Shown: piece by piece, positions 55,225-64,000 of the stretch
Layout: each line of letters opens with the position of its first letter
Numbering within the stretch: the stretch's first letter is position 1
From: Streptomyces sp. I6
Lineage (GTDB): Bacteria; Actinomycetota; Actinomycetes; Streptomycetales; Streptomycetaceae
Direction: 5' to 3'
Assembly (NCBI GenBank): GCA_003725745.1
Contig: RHDP01000001.1
Location: 5,187,501-5,251,500 of the forward strand
DNA: 64,000 bases
Notes under the pieces: model-generated
What the model saw: the letters and a program-made list of their open reading frames with translations, nothing else
The model's database searches: none
What the model was told of the DNA's origin: nothing
Made by a program: the position numbers and the translations under genes

Positions 55225-56715
55225 ATGACCTCCTCTTCATCCACTTCCCAGGACGCGCAGAGCTTCGCGGACACCACCCGCACCGAGAGCCTCCGGGCCG
55301 ATGCCCTGATGGAAGAGGACGTCGCCTGGAGCCACGAGATCGACGGAGAGCGGGACGGCGACCAGTTCGACCGCTCCGACCGCGCCGCGCTGCGGCGCGT
55401 GGCGGGCCTCTCCACCGAACTCGAGGACGTCACGGAGGTCGAGTACCGGCAGCTGCGCCTCGAGCGCGTCGTGCTCGTCGGCGTGTGGACCTCCGGGACC
55501 GTCCAGGACGCGGAGAACTCCCTCGCCGAACTCGCGGCCCTCGCCGAAACGGCGGGAGCGCTCGTGCTGGACGGCGTGATCCAGCGCCGCGACAAGCCGG
55601 ACCCGGCCACGTACATCGGCTCAGGCAAGGCGAACGAGCTGAGCGACATCGTGCTCGAGAGCGGAGCCGACACCGTGGTCTGCGACGGTGAGCTCAGCCC
55701 GGGCCAGCTGATCCACCTCGAGGACATCGTCAAGGTCAAGGTGGTCGACCGGACCGCCCTGATCCTGGACATCTTCGCGCAGCACGCGAAGTCCCGGGAG
55801 GGCAAGGCGCAGGTGGCCCTGGCGCAGATGCAGTACATGCTTCCCCGGCTGCGCGGCTGGGGCCAGTCGCTGTCCCGGCAGATGGGCGGCGGCAGCGGCG
55901 GCATGGCCACCCGCGGCCCCGGCGAGACCAAGATCGAGACGGACCGGCGCCGGATCCGCGAGAAGATGGCGAAGATGCGCCGGGAGATCGCGGAGATGAA
56001 GACCGGCCGGGAGATCAAGCGGCAGGAGCGCAGGCGGCACCGGGTCCCTTCGGTGGCGATCGCCGGCTACACCAACGCGGGCAAGTCCTCACTGCTCAAC
56101 CGCCTCACCGGCGCGGGTGTCCTGGTGGAGAACGCGCTGTTCGCCACCCTGGACCCGACCGTCCGGCGGGCCGAGACGCCGAGCGGCAGGCTGTACACGC
56201 TGGCCGACACCGTCGGGTTCGTCCGGCATCTGCCGCACCACCTCGTCGAGGCGTTCCGCTCCACGATGGAGGAGGTCGGCCAGTCCGACCTGATCCTGCA
56301 CGTGGTCGACGGTGCGCACCCCGCACCGGAGGAGCAGCTGGCCGCCGTGCGCGAGGTGATCCGGGACGTCGGCGCGGTGGACGTGCCCGAGATCGTCGTG
56401 GTCAACAAGGCGGACGCGGCCGATCCGCTGGTGCTGCAGCGCCTGCTGCGCATCGAGCGGCGCGCCATCGCCGTCTCGGCGCGTACGGGCTCGGGGATCG
56501 ACGAACTCCTCGGGATCATCGACGCGGAACTGCCCCGCCCGCAGGTCGAGATCGAGGCCCTGCTGCCGTACACGCAGGGAGCGCTCGTCTCGCGGGTCCA
56601 CGCCGACGGTGAGGTGCTGTCGGAGGAGCACACCTCCGAGGGCACCCTGCTCAAGGCGCGGGTGCACGAGGAACTCGCGGCCGCGCTGGGGCCGTACGTC
56701 CCCGCGGCGCGCTGA
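55225..56715 (+). CDS. hflX: GTPase HflX
   Basis: 496 residues from the ATG at 55225, with AAGGA upstream. The N-terminal HflX nucleotide-binding domain (about 85-200) has IGSGKANELSDI. A coiled linker includes RGPGETKIETDRR. The G domain has G1 GYTNAGKSS with Lys287, G3 DTVGFVRHLP and G4 NKAD. HflX binds the 50S subunit and splits stalled or idle ribosomes, mainly in stress. The length is normal. Confidence 0.95.
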   Translation: MTSSSSTSQDAQSFADTTRTESLRADALMEEDVAWSHEIDGERDGDQFDRSDRAALRRVAGLSTELEDVTEVEYRQLRLERVVLVGVWTSGTVQDAENSLAELAALAETAGALVLDGVIQRRDKPDPATYIGSGKANELSDIVLESGADTVVCDGELSPGQLIHLEDIVKVKVVDRTALILDIFAQHAKSREGKAQVALAQMQYMLPRLRGWGQSLSRQMGGGSGGMATRGPGETKIETDRRRIREKMAKMRREIAEMKTGREIKRQERRRHRVPSVAIAGYTNAGKSSLLNRLTGAGVLVENALFATLDPTVRRAETPSGRLYTLADTVGFVRHLPHHLVEAFRSTMEEVGQSDLILHVVDGAHPAPEEQLAAVREVIRDVGAVDVPEIVVVNKADAADPLVLQRLLRIERRAIAVSARTGSGIDELLGIIDAELPRPQVEIEALLPYTQGALVSRVHADGEVLSEEHTSEGTLLKARVHEELAAALGPYVPAAR

Positions 56716-56802
56716 GCCCTCCGCGGTCCGCACACTGCGGATCTCGAAGTCCATCGCACCCCTTGAGCCGGGGTGTTGCGACGACCACTGGAACCTGAGC
56801 AC

Positions 56803-56843
56803 CCCCTGGGCCCTTCCGGCAGCGCGCCGGAAGGGCCCAGGGG
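56803..56843. terminator. Bidirectional terminator hflX / protease
   Basis: An 18-bp perfect stem (56803-56820 with 56826-56843) with loop AGCGC lies between convergent genes and can serve both. Confidence 0.88.
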
Positions 56844-56866
56844 CGTCCGTCCCGGCCCGCGGCGGG

Positions 56867-58084
56867 CTACCGGCCCGCGAACTTGGCGCTGACGGCGTCG
56901 TAGACGTCCTCGGCCTCCGCGCCCAGACGCGGTCCGGCGAGCCAGCCCGCCGTCGCCGGGCCGATCGAGGTGTTGGAGACCAGTGCGGGCCTGCCGTCCC
57001 CGCCGGCAGCGACCCAGCCGCCACCGGACGAACCACCGGTCATGGTGCAGCCGATGCGGTACATCGTCGGCTCCTCCGCCTTCAGCGACAGCCGGCCCGG
57101 CCTGTCCTCGCACTGGAACATCCGCTCGCCGTCGAACGGCGGCGACGCCGGGAAGCCGGTCGCCTTCATGCGGCCGATGTCCGCCACGGCCGGAGCGTCG
57201 AAGTCGACCGGGAGCGCCGAACCGACCGTCTCCTCCAGGGACTTGCCGTCGCCGCCCTTCTCGGGTGTCACATGGATCACGGCGAAGTCGTACGGCGCGC
57301 CCCGGCCGCCCGTCGCCGCCCCCTGCGAGATCCACTCGTCGGAGGTCCCCGCCCAGTCGCCCCACCACACGCCGTAGGGGGCCACCTCCTCCCTGGAGTC
57401 ACCCTCGGTGGAGGTCTTGGCGCCGTTGTTGTAGGACGGCACGAAGGCGATGTTGCGGTACCAGCCGCCCTCCTTGCCCGCGTGGACGCAGTGCCCCGCG
57501 GTCCACACCAGGTTGGACCTTCCGGGGTTCGCCGGGTCCTTCACCACGGTCGCGGAGCAGACCATCGAACCCTTGGGGCCGTCGAAGAAGACCTTCCCGG
57601 CCTCGGGGGCGCTGCCGTGGTAGGGCGCGGCCACCGCCGCGGCCTCGACCGGCCGGGGCGCCGGGTCGGTGACACCCTCGTCACTGGGGATGTCCTCCTC
57701 CGCGACCGGCTTCTCGGGCTCCTCGGCCTCGCGCATCCGGTCCGGGTTCCACAGGTCCTCGATGATGGGGTTGACGAAGTCCTTGGCCTCGCGGAGCCAG
57801 GTGTCCCTGTCCCAGTCCTTCCACTCCCCGTCGCGCCACTTGTCCAGGTCTATCCCGTGCTCCCTGAGCCGGTCCTTGAGATCGTCCGGAATGGTGATCT
57901 TCCCGTCGGCCGTGCCGCCCGCCGCCGCCGAAGCGCTCGGCCCGTCCACCGCACCGTTCCCACCGGAGCCGCAGGCCGTGGCCGTCAGCGCGAGCGCGGC
58001 GGCCAGCGCGGCCGCCGCGAGCACCGGTCTGCGGGCGGCGCTCCCCGCACGGCGTGCCGCGAAGATCGGGCGATTGGGTCGCAT
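56867..58084 (-). CDS. Secreted trypsin-like serine protease lipoprotein
   Basis: 405 residues from the ATG at 58084, GGGGGA upstream. The signal ends TATACGSG (lipid Cys38). A linker region (residues 60-150) rich in Asp/Glu/Pro precedes the chymotrypsin fold. Catalytic triad: His198 in TAGHC, Asp266 in YDFAVI and Ser353 in GGSSGGGW. It is anchored outside the membrane. The target is unknown. Similar lipoproteins lie beside hflX in other streptomycetes. Confidence 0.9.
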   Translation of the reverse strand: MRPNRPIFAARRAGSAARRPVLAAAALAAALALTATACGSGGNGAVDGPSASAAAGGTADGKITIPDDLKDRLREHGIDLDKWRDGEWKDWDRDTWLREAKDFVNPIIEDLWNPDRMREAEEPEKPVAEEDIPSDEGVTDPAPRPVEAAAVAAPYHGSAPEAGKVFFDGPKGSMVCSATVVKDPANPGRSNLVWTAGHCVHAGKEGGWYRNIAFVPSYNNGAKTSTEGDSREEVAPYGVWWGDWAGTSDEWISQGAATGGRGAPYDFAVIHVTPEKGGDGKSLEETVGSALPVDFDAPAVADIGRMKATGFPASPPFDGERMFQCEDRPGRLSLKAEEPTMYRIGCTMTGGSSGGGWVAAGGDGRPALVSNTSIGPATAGWLAGPRLGAEAEDVYDAVSAKFAGR

Positions 58085-58386
58085 GTGGTGATCCCCCTGG
58101 GACTTCATCAGGTGCGTGCATACGGAACGAGACCGACCGCGCACAGCCCGGCGACGCCGCCGGTGCCGCGGTGCGGCCCCCACTATGCCGGTGCCGATGG
58201 GGACGGCGAGCGGCAGGGCCGTGGTTCCCGGGCCCGAGGATCTTCCGGAATGGCCGTGATCCGCCGCTTCCGGAGTCGTTGGTACGGACGGGGGGACGCG
58301 GGTTCCAGCGTTCACCGTCGCGCCGGTGCCGGTCGACCGCCGTACCGAGGCGCGACACAACCGTGACAGTCGGAGGACGAACAACC
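58085..58386. promoter_or_regulatory. Divergent region protease / siderophore operon
   Basis: 302 bases between divergent starts must hold both promoters. I searched by eye for a DmdR1-type iron box (TTAGGTTAGGCTCACCTAA-like) and saw none. Confidence 0.45.
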
Positions 58387-59763
58387 GTGGCCGTGACCGA
58401 ACCCGCTCCGCCGGCACAGCCCGTCGCGCACGAAGGCATCCTGCGCCGCCAGTCGCTCCGCGAGTCGGCGGCGCGGACCTACGCCCGCTCGCTGCCCATC
58501 GTCCCGGTACGCGCCAGGGGGCTGACGATCGAGGGGGCGGACGGACGGCGCTATCTCGACTGCCTCTCGGGCGCCGGGGCCCTCGCCCTCGGCCACAACC
58601 ACCCCGTGGTCCTGGAAGCGATCAAGAAGGTGCTCGCCTCCGGAGCGCCGCTGCACGTCCTCGATCTCGCCACCCCGGTCAAGGACGCCTTCACCACCGA
58701 GCTGTTCGCCACGCTGCCGCGGCCACTCGCCGACGACGCCCGTATCCAGTTCTGCGGGCCGGCCGGCACGGACGCCGTCGAGGCCGCTTTCAAACTGGTC
58801 CGCACCGCGACGGGCCGCACCGGGCTCCTGGCGTTCACCGGCGCCTACCACGGCATGACGGCCGGGGCGCTGGACGCCTCCGGGGGCGCCCCCGACGTCC
58901 GGGTGACGCGGCTGCCCTACCCGCAGAACTACCGCTGCCCCTTCGGGGCCGGCGGTGAACGCGGAGCCGAACTCGCCGCCCGCTGGACCGAGAACCTGCT
59001 GGACGACCCCAAGGGCGGTGTCCCCGCACCCGCCGGAATGATCCTCGAACCGGTGCAGGGCGAGGGCGGTGTCATCCCCGCCCCCGACGGCTGGCTGCGG
59101 CGGATGCGGGAACTCACCGCGGCCCGTTCCATCCCGCTGATCGCCGACGAGGTGCAGACCGGGGTGGGCCGCACCGGAGCCTTCTGGGCGGTCGAGCACA
59201 GCGGGGTCGTCCCCGATGTGATGGTGCTGTCCAAGGCCATCGGCGGTTCCCTTCCCCTGGCCGTGATCGTCTACCGTGCCGACCTGGACGTCTGGCGGCC
59301 CGGCGCCCACGCCGGCACTTTCCGGGGCAACCAGCTCGCCATGGCCGCCGGCGCGGCCACCCTGGCCTTCGTTCGGGAGAACCGGCTCGCGGAGCGGGCC
59401 GCTGCCCTCGGCGCGCGCATGCTGGGGCGGCTCCAGGGCCTCGCCGCGACCCACCGCTGCGTCGGCGACGTACGCGGCCGGGGGCTGATGATCGGCGTCG
59501 AGCTGGTCCAACCCGACATCGGCGTCCCGCATGCCGACGTCCCGCCGGCCGACCCCGTCCTGGCCGCCGCCGTGCAGCGGGAGTGCCTGCGCCGCGGGCT
59601 CATCGTCGAACTCGGCGGGCGCCACTCCGGGGTCGTCCGTCTGCTGCCTCCCCTCACGCTCACCGACGAGCAGGCCGAGGCGGTCCTCGACCGCTTCGCC
59701 GACTCCCTGGAAGCGGCCGTGTGCGCACCGCACCGCCGCAACGACACCGGACCGTCTCTGTGA
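58387..59763 (+). CDS. PLP aminotransferase of the siderophore operon (diaminobutyrate--2-oxoglutarate type)
   Basis: 458 residues from the GTG at 58387, nine bases after GGAGGA. Class III aminotransferase fold: GALALGHNHP, GPAGTDAVEAAFKLVR, LEPVQGEGGV, IADEVQTGVGRTG and the PLP lysine Lys283 in LSKAIGGSLP. It makes the diamine precursor (2,4-diaminobutyrate in the RhbA family). Gene order resembles rhbA followed by rhbC, rhbD and rhbF. Decarboxylase and monooxygenase genes are not in this window. Confidence 0.88.
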   Translation: MAVTEPAPPAQPVAHEGILRRQSLRESAARTYARSLPIVPVRARGLTIEGADGRRYLDCLSGAGALALGHNHPVVLEAIKKVLASGAPLHVLDLATPVKDAFTTELFATLPRPLADDARIQFCGPAGTDAVEAAFKLVRTATGRTGLLAFTGAYHGMTAGALDASGGAPDVRVTRLPYPQNYRCPFGAGGERGAELAARWTENLLDDPKGGVPAPAGMILEPVQGEGGVIPAPDGWLRRMRELTAARSIPLIADEVQTGVGRTGAFWAVEHSGVVPDVMVLSKAIGGSLPLAVIVYRADLDVWRPGAHAGTFRGNQLAMAAGAATLAFVRENRLAERAAALGARMLGRLQGLAATHRCVGDVRGRGLMIGVELVQPDIGVPHADVPPADPVLAAAVQRECLRRGLIVELGGRHSGVVRLLPPLTLTDEQAEAVLDRFADSLEAAVCAPHRRNDTGPSL

Positions 59764-59791
59764 TCCCGGACGACACCACAAGGAAGTCCCC

Positions 59792-61782
59792 GTGAACCGC
59801 ACCCCCGCTGCCGGCACCCCAGAACCCGAGCGCCGTCCCCCCACGGGTCACCACCCCGGGCGGAGCACGACGGACGCCCCCGCCGCCGTCGGGGCGGGGA
59901 CGGTACCGCGGCAGTCGCCCGGGGCACCCGACGACGAAGGCGGCGGTCCCGCGGCCGAGGCGTCCCCGGCCCCGGCAGCGGCCCCCGCCGGGGCTCCGCC
60001 GGACACGGCGGCCGACCCGCTGGACCACCCCGACCCCCTGGTGGCCGCCGACGCCGGCACCGTGGAGAACCTCCTGCGCTGCTGGGTCCGGGAGAACGAC
60101 CTCCCGGAGCCCGGCGGGGACCGCCTGCGCATCCCGCTCCACGCCAGCGGCACCGCCCTGCTGGTGCCGGTCCTCCACTGGTCCCCCGCCGGCTGGCACC
60201 GCTTCGGCCCGCCCGTACTGGAGGGCGCGCCGGCGGACGCGCCCCCCGCCGACGCCGTCACCGTCGCGGTCCTCCTCACCCGTGAGCCGGGTGGTGACGG
60301 TGCCGGTCCCCGCCCCGGCGGCCCGCGGGGAGACGGTGGGGGACGCCGTCCGGAAGCGGTCGACCTCGCCGGACGCGTCGCGGACTCCGTCCTCCGTACC
60401 GCCGCATTCATCGACGACCGGCGGCGGCGCCCCGCCCCCGGCACGGGGCCGACCTGTTCCTGACCGCCGAGCAGTCGCTGATCCTGGGCCATCCGCTGCA
60501 CCCCACCCCCAAGAGCCGCGAAGGGCTCTCCGAGGCCGAGGCCCGGCTCTACTCACCGGAGCTGTACGGCTCCTTCCTCCTCCACTGGCTCGCCGTCGAC
60601 CGGTCCGTACTGGCCGCCGACTCGGCCTGGACGGAAGAAGGCCGCACGGTGCCCGCCGAGCGGATCACCTCCCGGCTGGCGGGTGGCCTCCGCCTCCCTC
60701 CCGGCACCGCCGCCCTGCCGTTGCACCCCTGGCAGGCACGCGAGGTGGGCCACCGGCCCGAAGCCGCCGCGCTGTTCGACGCGGGCCTGCTCCACGACCT
60801 GGGCCCGGCCGGCGAACCCTGGCATCCCACCTCCTCCGTCCGCACCGTGCACCGGTCCGGCGCGCCGGCCATGCTCAAGCTCTCCCTCGGCGTGCGCATC
60901 ACCAACTCCCGCCGTGAGAACCTCCGCAAGGAACTCCACCGGGGCGTGGAGGTGCACCGTCTTCTCCGCAGCGGCCTGGGCACGCAGTGGCGGGCCGCGC
61001 ACCCCCGCTTCGACATCGTCCGCGACCCGGCATGGCTCGCCGTGGACACCCCGGACGGAGCGCCGCTCCCCGGGCTCGACGTCATGATCCGGCACAACCC
61101 GTTCGGCCCGGGGGACGACGCCGTCTGCCTCGCGGGCCTCACCGCCCCCCGGCCCTGGCCGGGCCGGACGGGCATCCACTCGCGCCTCGCCGAGGTCATC
61201 GGCGGCCTCGCCACCCGGACGGGCCGCCCCGCCAGTGCCGTCGCCGCCGAGTGGTTCCTGCGCTACCTCGACCAGGTCGTGCGCCCGGTGCTCTGGCTGG
61301 ACGCCACGGCGGGGGTCGCCCTGGAGGCCCACCAGCAGAACACCCTGGTGATCCTCGATCCCCAGGGCTGGCCCGCCGGCGGCCGCTACCGCGACAACCA
61401 GGGGTACTACTTCCGGGAGTCGCGCCGTGCCGAACTCGACCGCCGGCTTCCGGGCATCGGCGCGCTCAGCGACACCTTCGTCGACGACGCCGTCACGGAC
61501 GAACGCTTCGCCTACTACCTCGGCATCAACAACGTCCTCGGTCTCATCGGCGCCTTCGGGTCGCAGCGGCTCGCCGACGAGCGCATGCTCCTCGCCGGGT
61601 TCCGCCGCTTCCTCGACGCAGCCCGCCACCTCGGCTCACCGCTGCCGGCGCAACTGCTGGACAGCCCGGCCCTGCGCTGCAAGGCGAATCTGCTCACCCG
61701 GCTCCACGGCCTCGACGAGCTGGCCGGCCCGGTCGACAGCCAGTCCGTCTACGTCACCATCGCCAACCCGCTGCACTCCTGA
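59792..61782 (+). CDS. IucA/IucC family siderophore synthetase, frameshifted in this sequence
   Basis: About 663 residues if restored. The GTG at 59792 has AAGGAAG upstream. A Pro/Ala-rich tail of about 80 residues precedes the synthetase. The N-terminal part (ENLLRCWVRENDLPEPGG, LLVPVLHWSPAGWHRF) lies in one frame. The rest lies in another: LGHPLHPTPKSREG (ATP site), LPLHPWQAREV, RTVHRSGAPAMLKLSLGVRITNS-type block, and ALEAHQQNTLV. The switch falls near the G run 60445-60448. One extra G joins PAPGTG to ADLFLTAEQSL. It condenses citrate or a dicarboxylate with an amine or hydroxamate using ATP. Both halves look conserved. Confidence 0.88.
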
Positions 61783-61938
61783 GGGAACCTGCCGCCCCGG
61801 CACCACCCGCCTCCGGAGGACCTTCGACTCCGCAGCCACCCGCCGCAGCCCACCCGCCACCGAGACGACCGGTCACCCGGGATCGGCACCCCGTCCCACG
61901 ACCGGCCCGCCCGAACTGCTGAGAGGAGAGCGCCAGCC

Positions 61939-62735
61939 ATGTCGCCCACCGAAGCGAGCGCCGAGACAGACGGCCCAGACACCCCTCCGGCGGCGGTGGC
62001 GTGGAGGACACCCTCGAGCTGCGGCTGCCCGGCGAACTCCTGGCGCTCTTCGGGCAGGACCGGCACTCCCGCACTCAGGCACCGGCCGGCCGGGAACCGC
62101 AGGGCACCACCCCCCGCGGCGCTTCCGGCGGCGAGAAGCCCCCCGGCCGGCCGTTCCCCGGCGAGGACCTGCTCGACGCCCTCGCCGAGTGGGGTGTGGT
62201 CGCCACCGCCGTCGGCTCGTTCCAGCTGGTGCCCGTCCGGATCGATCGGGATCTGCAACTCATCAGCAGCTGGATGAACGATCCCGCCGTCGCGGCCTTC
62301 TGGGAGCTGGCCGGACCGGAGTCCGTCACCGAGCACCATCTCGGCGGCCAGCTTGCGGGGGACGGCCGCAGCATCCCCTGCCTCGGCGTCCTCGACGGCG
62401 TGCCGAGGGGCTACTTCGAGATCTACCGAGCCGACCTCGACCCACTCGCGCGCCACTACCCCGCCCGGCCCCACGACACCGGCATCCACCTCCTGATCGG
62501 GGGCGTCGCCGACCGCGGCCGCGGTCTCGGCACGACCCTGCTCCGGGCCACGGCCGACCACGTACTCGACCACCGCCCCCACTGCGCGCGCGTCGTCGCC
62601 GAACCCGACCTGCGCAACACCCCCTCCGTCGCCGCCTTCCTCAGCGCCGGCTTCCGCTTCTCCGCGGAAGTCGACCTCCCCGACAAGCGGGCCGCGCTCA
62701 TGGTCCGCGACCGGGCGCTGAGCAAGGTGCTGTGA
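61939..62735 (+). CDS. GNAT acyltransferase of siderophore assembly (IucB/RhbD-like), N-terminus probably frameshifted
   Basis: About 265 residues if restored. The acetyltransferase core (about residues 95-260) matches siderophore N-acyltransferases: ISSWMNDPAVAAFWELAGP, YFEIYRADLDPL, HLLIGGVADRGRGLGTTLL and RVVAEPDLRNTPSVAAF. The core frame has a GTG at 62001 without a ribosome site. An ATG at 61939 behind GAGAGGAGAG is in another frame. One extra C in the run 61982-61985 joins DGPDTP to SGGGGVEDTLELRLP. It should acylate the hydroxylated diamine. The alternative is translation from 62001. Confidence 0.82.
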
Positions 62736-62806
62736 ACGACCGGCCGTCCGCCGCAGACCGCCGGAAAGACCGCCCGAACCGCATCGGTTGCATCCGAGGA
62801 GTCCCC

Positions 62807-64000
62807 GTGCCGAAGTCCCCCGCAGCCCCAGACTCCGGCGAGCCGTCCGTCCTGCTCGCGCCGGCCGAGCTCAACCCGGAGACCTGGCAGCGGGCGTCCT
62901 CCCGGCTGCTCGCCAAGATGCTCGGCGAGTTCGCCTACGAAGAGATCATCGAGCCGGTGCCCCAGGGCCACGGCGACGGCTACACGCTCCGCCTCGACGA
63001 CGGCCAGAACCTCTCCTTCCGGGCCCGGCGCGGTGCGTACGGCGGCTGGCGGGTGGTACCCGGCTCCGTCCGGTGCGACGGGGCCCCCTTCTCCGACCCG
63101 CTGCGGTTCCTGGCCGAGGCCCGCCATCTCCTCGCGCTCGACGGCGCCACGCTCGGCCACCTCGTACGCGAACTGAGCACGACCCTGGCCGCCGACTGCA
63201 GGCTCGACAGCACCGCGCTCCCCGCGGCACGCCTCGCCGACCTGGACTACGCCTCCCTGGAAGGCCACCAGACCGGTCACCCCTGGCTCGTACTCAACAA
63301 GGGACGCCTCGGCTTCTCGGCGCGCGACGCCGCACGCTGGGCCCCTGAAGCACGCACCCCGGCGCGGCTGCCCTGGATCGCCGTCAGTACCGGTCTCGCC
63401 GCCTACCGGGGCGTGCCGGGCCTCGACACCCCCGAGCACCTCTACGCCGCGGAACTCGACACCCCGGTCCGTGACGCCTTCACGGCCGCGCTGCGGGACC
63501 GCGGCCACGACCCCGCCGGGTTCCTCTACCTGCCCGTGCACCCCTGGCAGTGGGACCAGGTGCTGCTGCCCCTCTACGCCCCCTCGATCGCCCGCGGCGA
63601 GATCGTCCCGCTCACCGCGGACGGCGACCTCCGGCTTCCCCAGCAGTCCATCCGCACCTTCCTCAACACCAGCCGCCCCGACCGCCACACCGTCAAGCTC
63701 CCGCTGTCCGTACTCAACACCCTCGTCTGGCGCGGGCTCCCCACCGAACGCACGCTCGCCGCACCCGCCGTCACCTCATGGGTGCACGGGGTGCGCGACG
63801 CCGACCCCTTCCTCCGCGACGAGTGCGGGGTGGTCCTGCTGGGCGAGGTCGCCTCCGTCACCGTCGAGCACCCGCACTACGACCGGCTTCCCGAAGTGCC
63901 CTACCAGTACCGGGAACTGCTCGGCGCCATCTGGCGGGAGCCCCTGCGGCTGCCCGCGGGGGAGCGTGCCCGCACCCTCGCCTCGCTCCTGCACACCGAC
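62807..64000 (+). CDS. IucA/IucC family siderophore synthetase (second), 3' end outside window
   Basis: The first 398 residues are in the window, GTG start six bases after GAGGA, with no stop. Family blocks: the ATP site in GHPWLVLNKGRLGFSARD, YLPVHPWQWDQVL, RTFLNTSRPDRHTVKLPLSV. It corresponds to the RhbF/IucC position in the operon and would perform the second condensation. The frame is intact as far as seen. Confidence 0.9.
   Translation, partial: MPKSPAAPDSGEPSVLLAPAELNPETWQRASSRLLAKMLGEFAYEEIIEPVPQGHGDGYTLRLDDGQNLSFRARRGAYGGWRVVPGSVRCDGAPFSDPLRFLAEARHLLALDGATLGHLVRELSTTLAADCRLDSTALPAARLADLDYASLEGHQTGHPWLVLNKGRLGFSARDAARWAPEARTPARLPWIAVSTGLAAYRGVPGLDTPEHLYAAELDTPVRDAFTAALRDRGHDPAGFLYLPVHPWQWDQVLLPLYAPSIARGEIVPLTADGDLRLPQQSIRTFLNTSRPDRHTVKLPLSVLNTLVWRGLPTERTLAAPAVTSWVHGVRDADPFLRDECGVVLLGEVASVTVEHPHYDRLPEVPYQYRELLGAIWREPLRLPAGERARTLASLLHTD

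Noticed and set aside
62001-62735. GNAT gene as an intact gene starting at the GTG 62001
   Set aside because: No ribosome site precedes it, while a strong site and ATG lie at 61939 in a frame that joins it after one added C. It remains a possible alternative.

Overview
The window is a high-GC actinobacterial chromosome segment, almost certainly from a Streptomyces. The evidence is codon use, GTG/TTG starts, and a gene order that, from memory, follows the S. coelicolor region around SCO5747-SCO5801 (osaC-osaA-osaB, ftsK, clgR, recA-recX, gluABCD/gluRK, miaB, miaA, dapF, rshA, hflX, a siderophore operon). It is conserved core chromosome. I see no insertion sequence, prophage, CRISPR array or integrated plasmid.

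Layout. 1-2.2 kb: 3' part of a 23S rRNA gene, 5S rRNA and tRNA-Thr(GGT), closed by two strong hairpins. 2.2-11.6 kb: the osmotic and developmental stress module, with osaC divergent from the giant poly-HAMP hybrid kinase osaA and its regulator osaB. 12.2-20.3 kb: the translocase ftsK, a RodZ-like membrane HTH protein, rimO, pgsA, cinA, clgR and a Dps protein. 20.9-30 kb: a Nei-type DNA glycosylase, a long Lhr helicase, an AraC regulator, an AzlC/AzlD exporter pair and a conserved hypothetical. 30.1-33.9 kb: DUF3046, an AI-2E family permease, recA with an SOS box inside its promoter, and recX. 34-37 kb: an FAD monooxygenase and an atypical class A beta-lactamase-like lipoprotein. 37.7-44.7 kb: the glutamate uptake operon gluABCD, the divergent two-component pair gluR-gluK, and an orphan TAXI-type binding protein. 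44.8-50.8 kb: miaB, a LigB-like protein, two small acidic or helical proteins, miaA, a membrane protein and dapF. 51-58 kb: an RSH protein (rshA), an M1 metallopeptidase, hflX and a secreted trypsin-like lipoprotein. 58.4-64 kb: a siderophore operon (PLP aminotransferase, IucA/IucC synthetase, GNAT acyltransferase, second IucA/IucC synthetase) that runs off the window end.

How the parts connect. Several neighbourhoods share a theme: osmotic stress signalling (osaCAB), genome maintenance (ftsK, nei, lhr, recA/recX, dps), tRNA and ribosome modification (rimO, miaB, miaA), and nutrient acquisition (gluABCD with gluRK, the siderophore operon).

The most important caution is that at least four genes (lhr, gluB, the first iucA-type gene, the AI-2E permease), and probably two more (GNAT, recX), are broken by what looks like a single missing base. 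In each case a short G or C run lies at the break. A shared homopolymer undercall in the sequence explains this better than six independent pseudogenes. Other points worth attention are a perfect 32-bp inverted repeat after ftsK, a beta-lactamase fold lacking the canonical SDN and KTG residues, an RSH protein with a degenerate synthetase domain, tandem repeats at the 3' ends of genes, and DnaA-box-like sites near recA.
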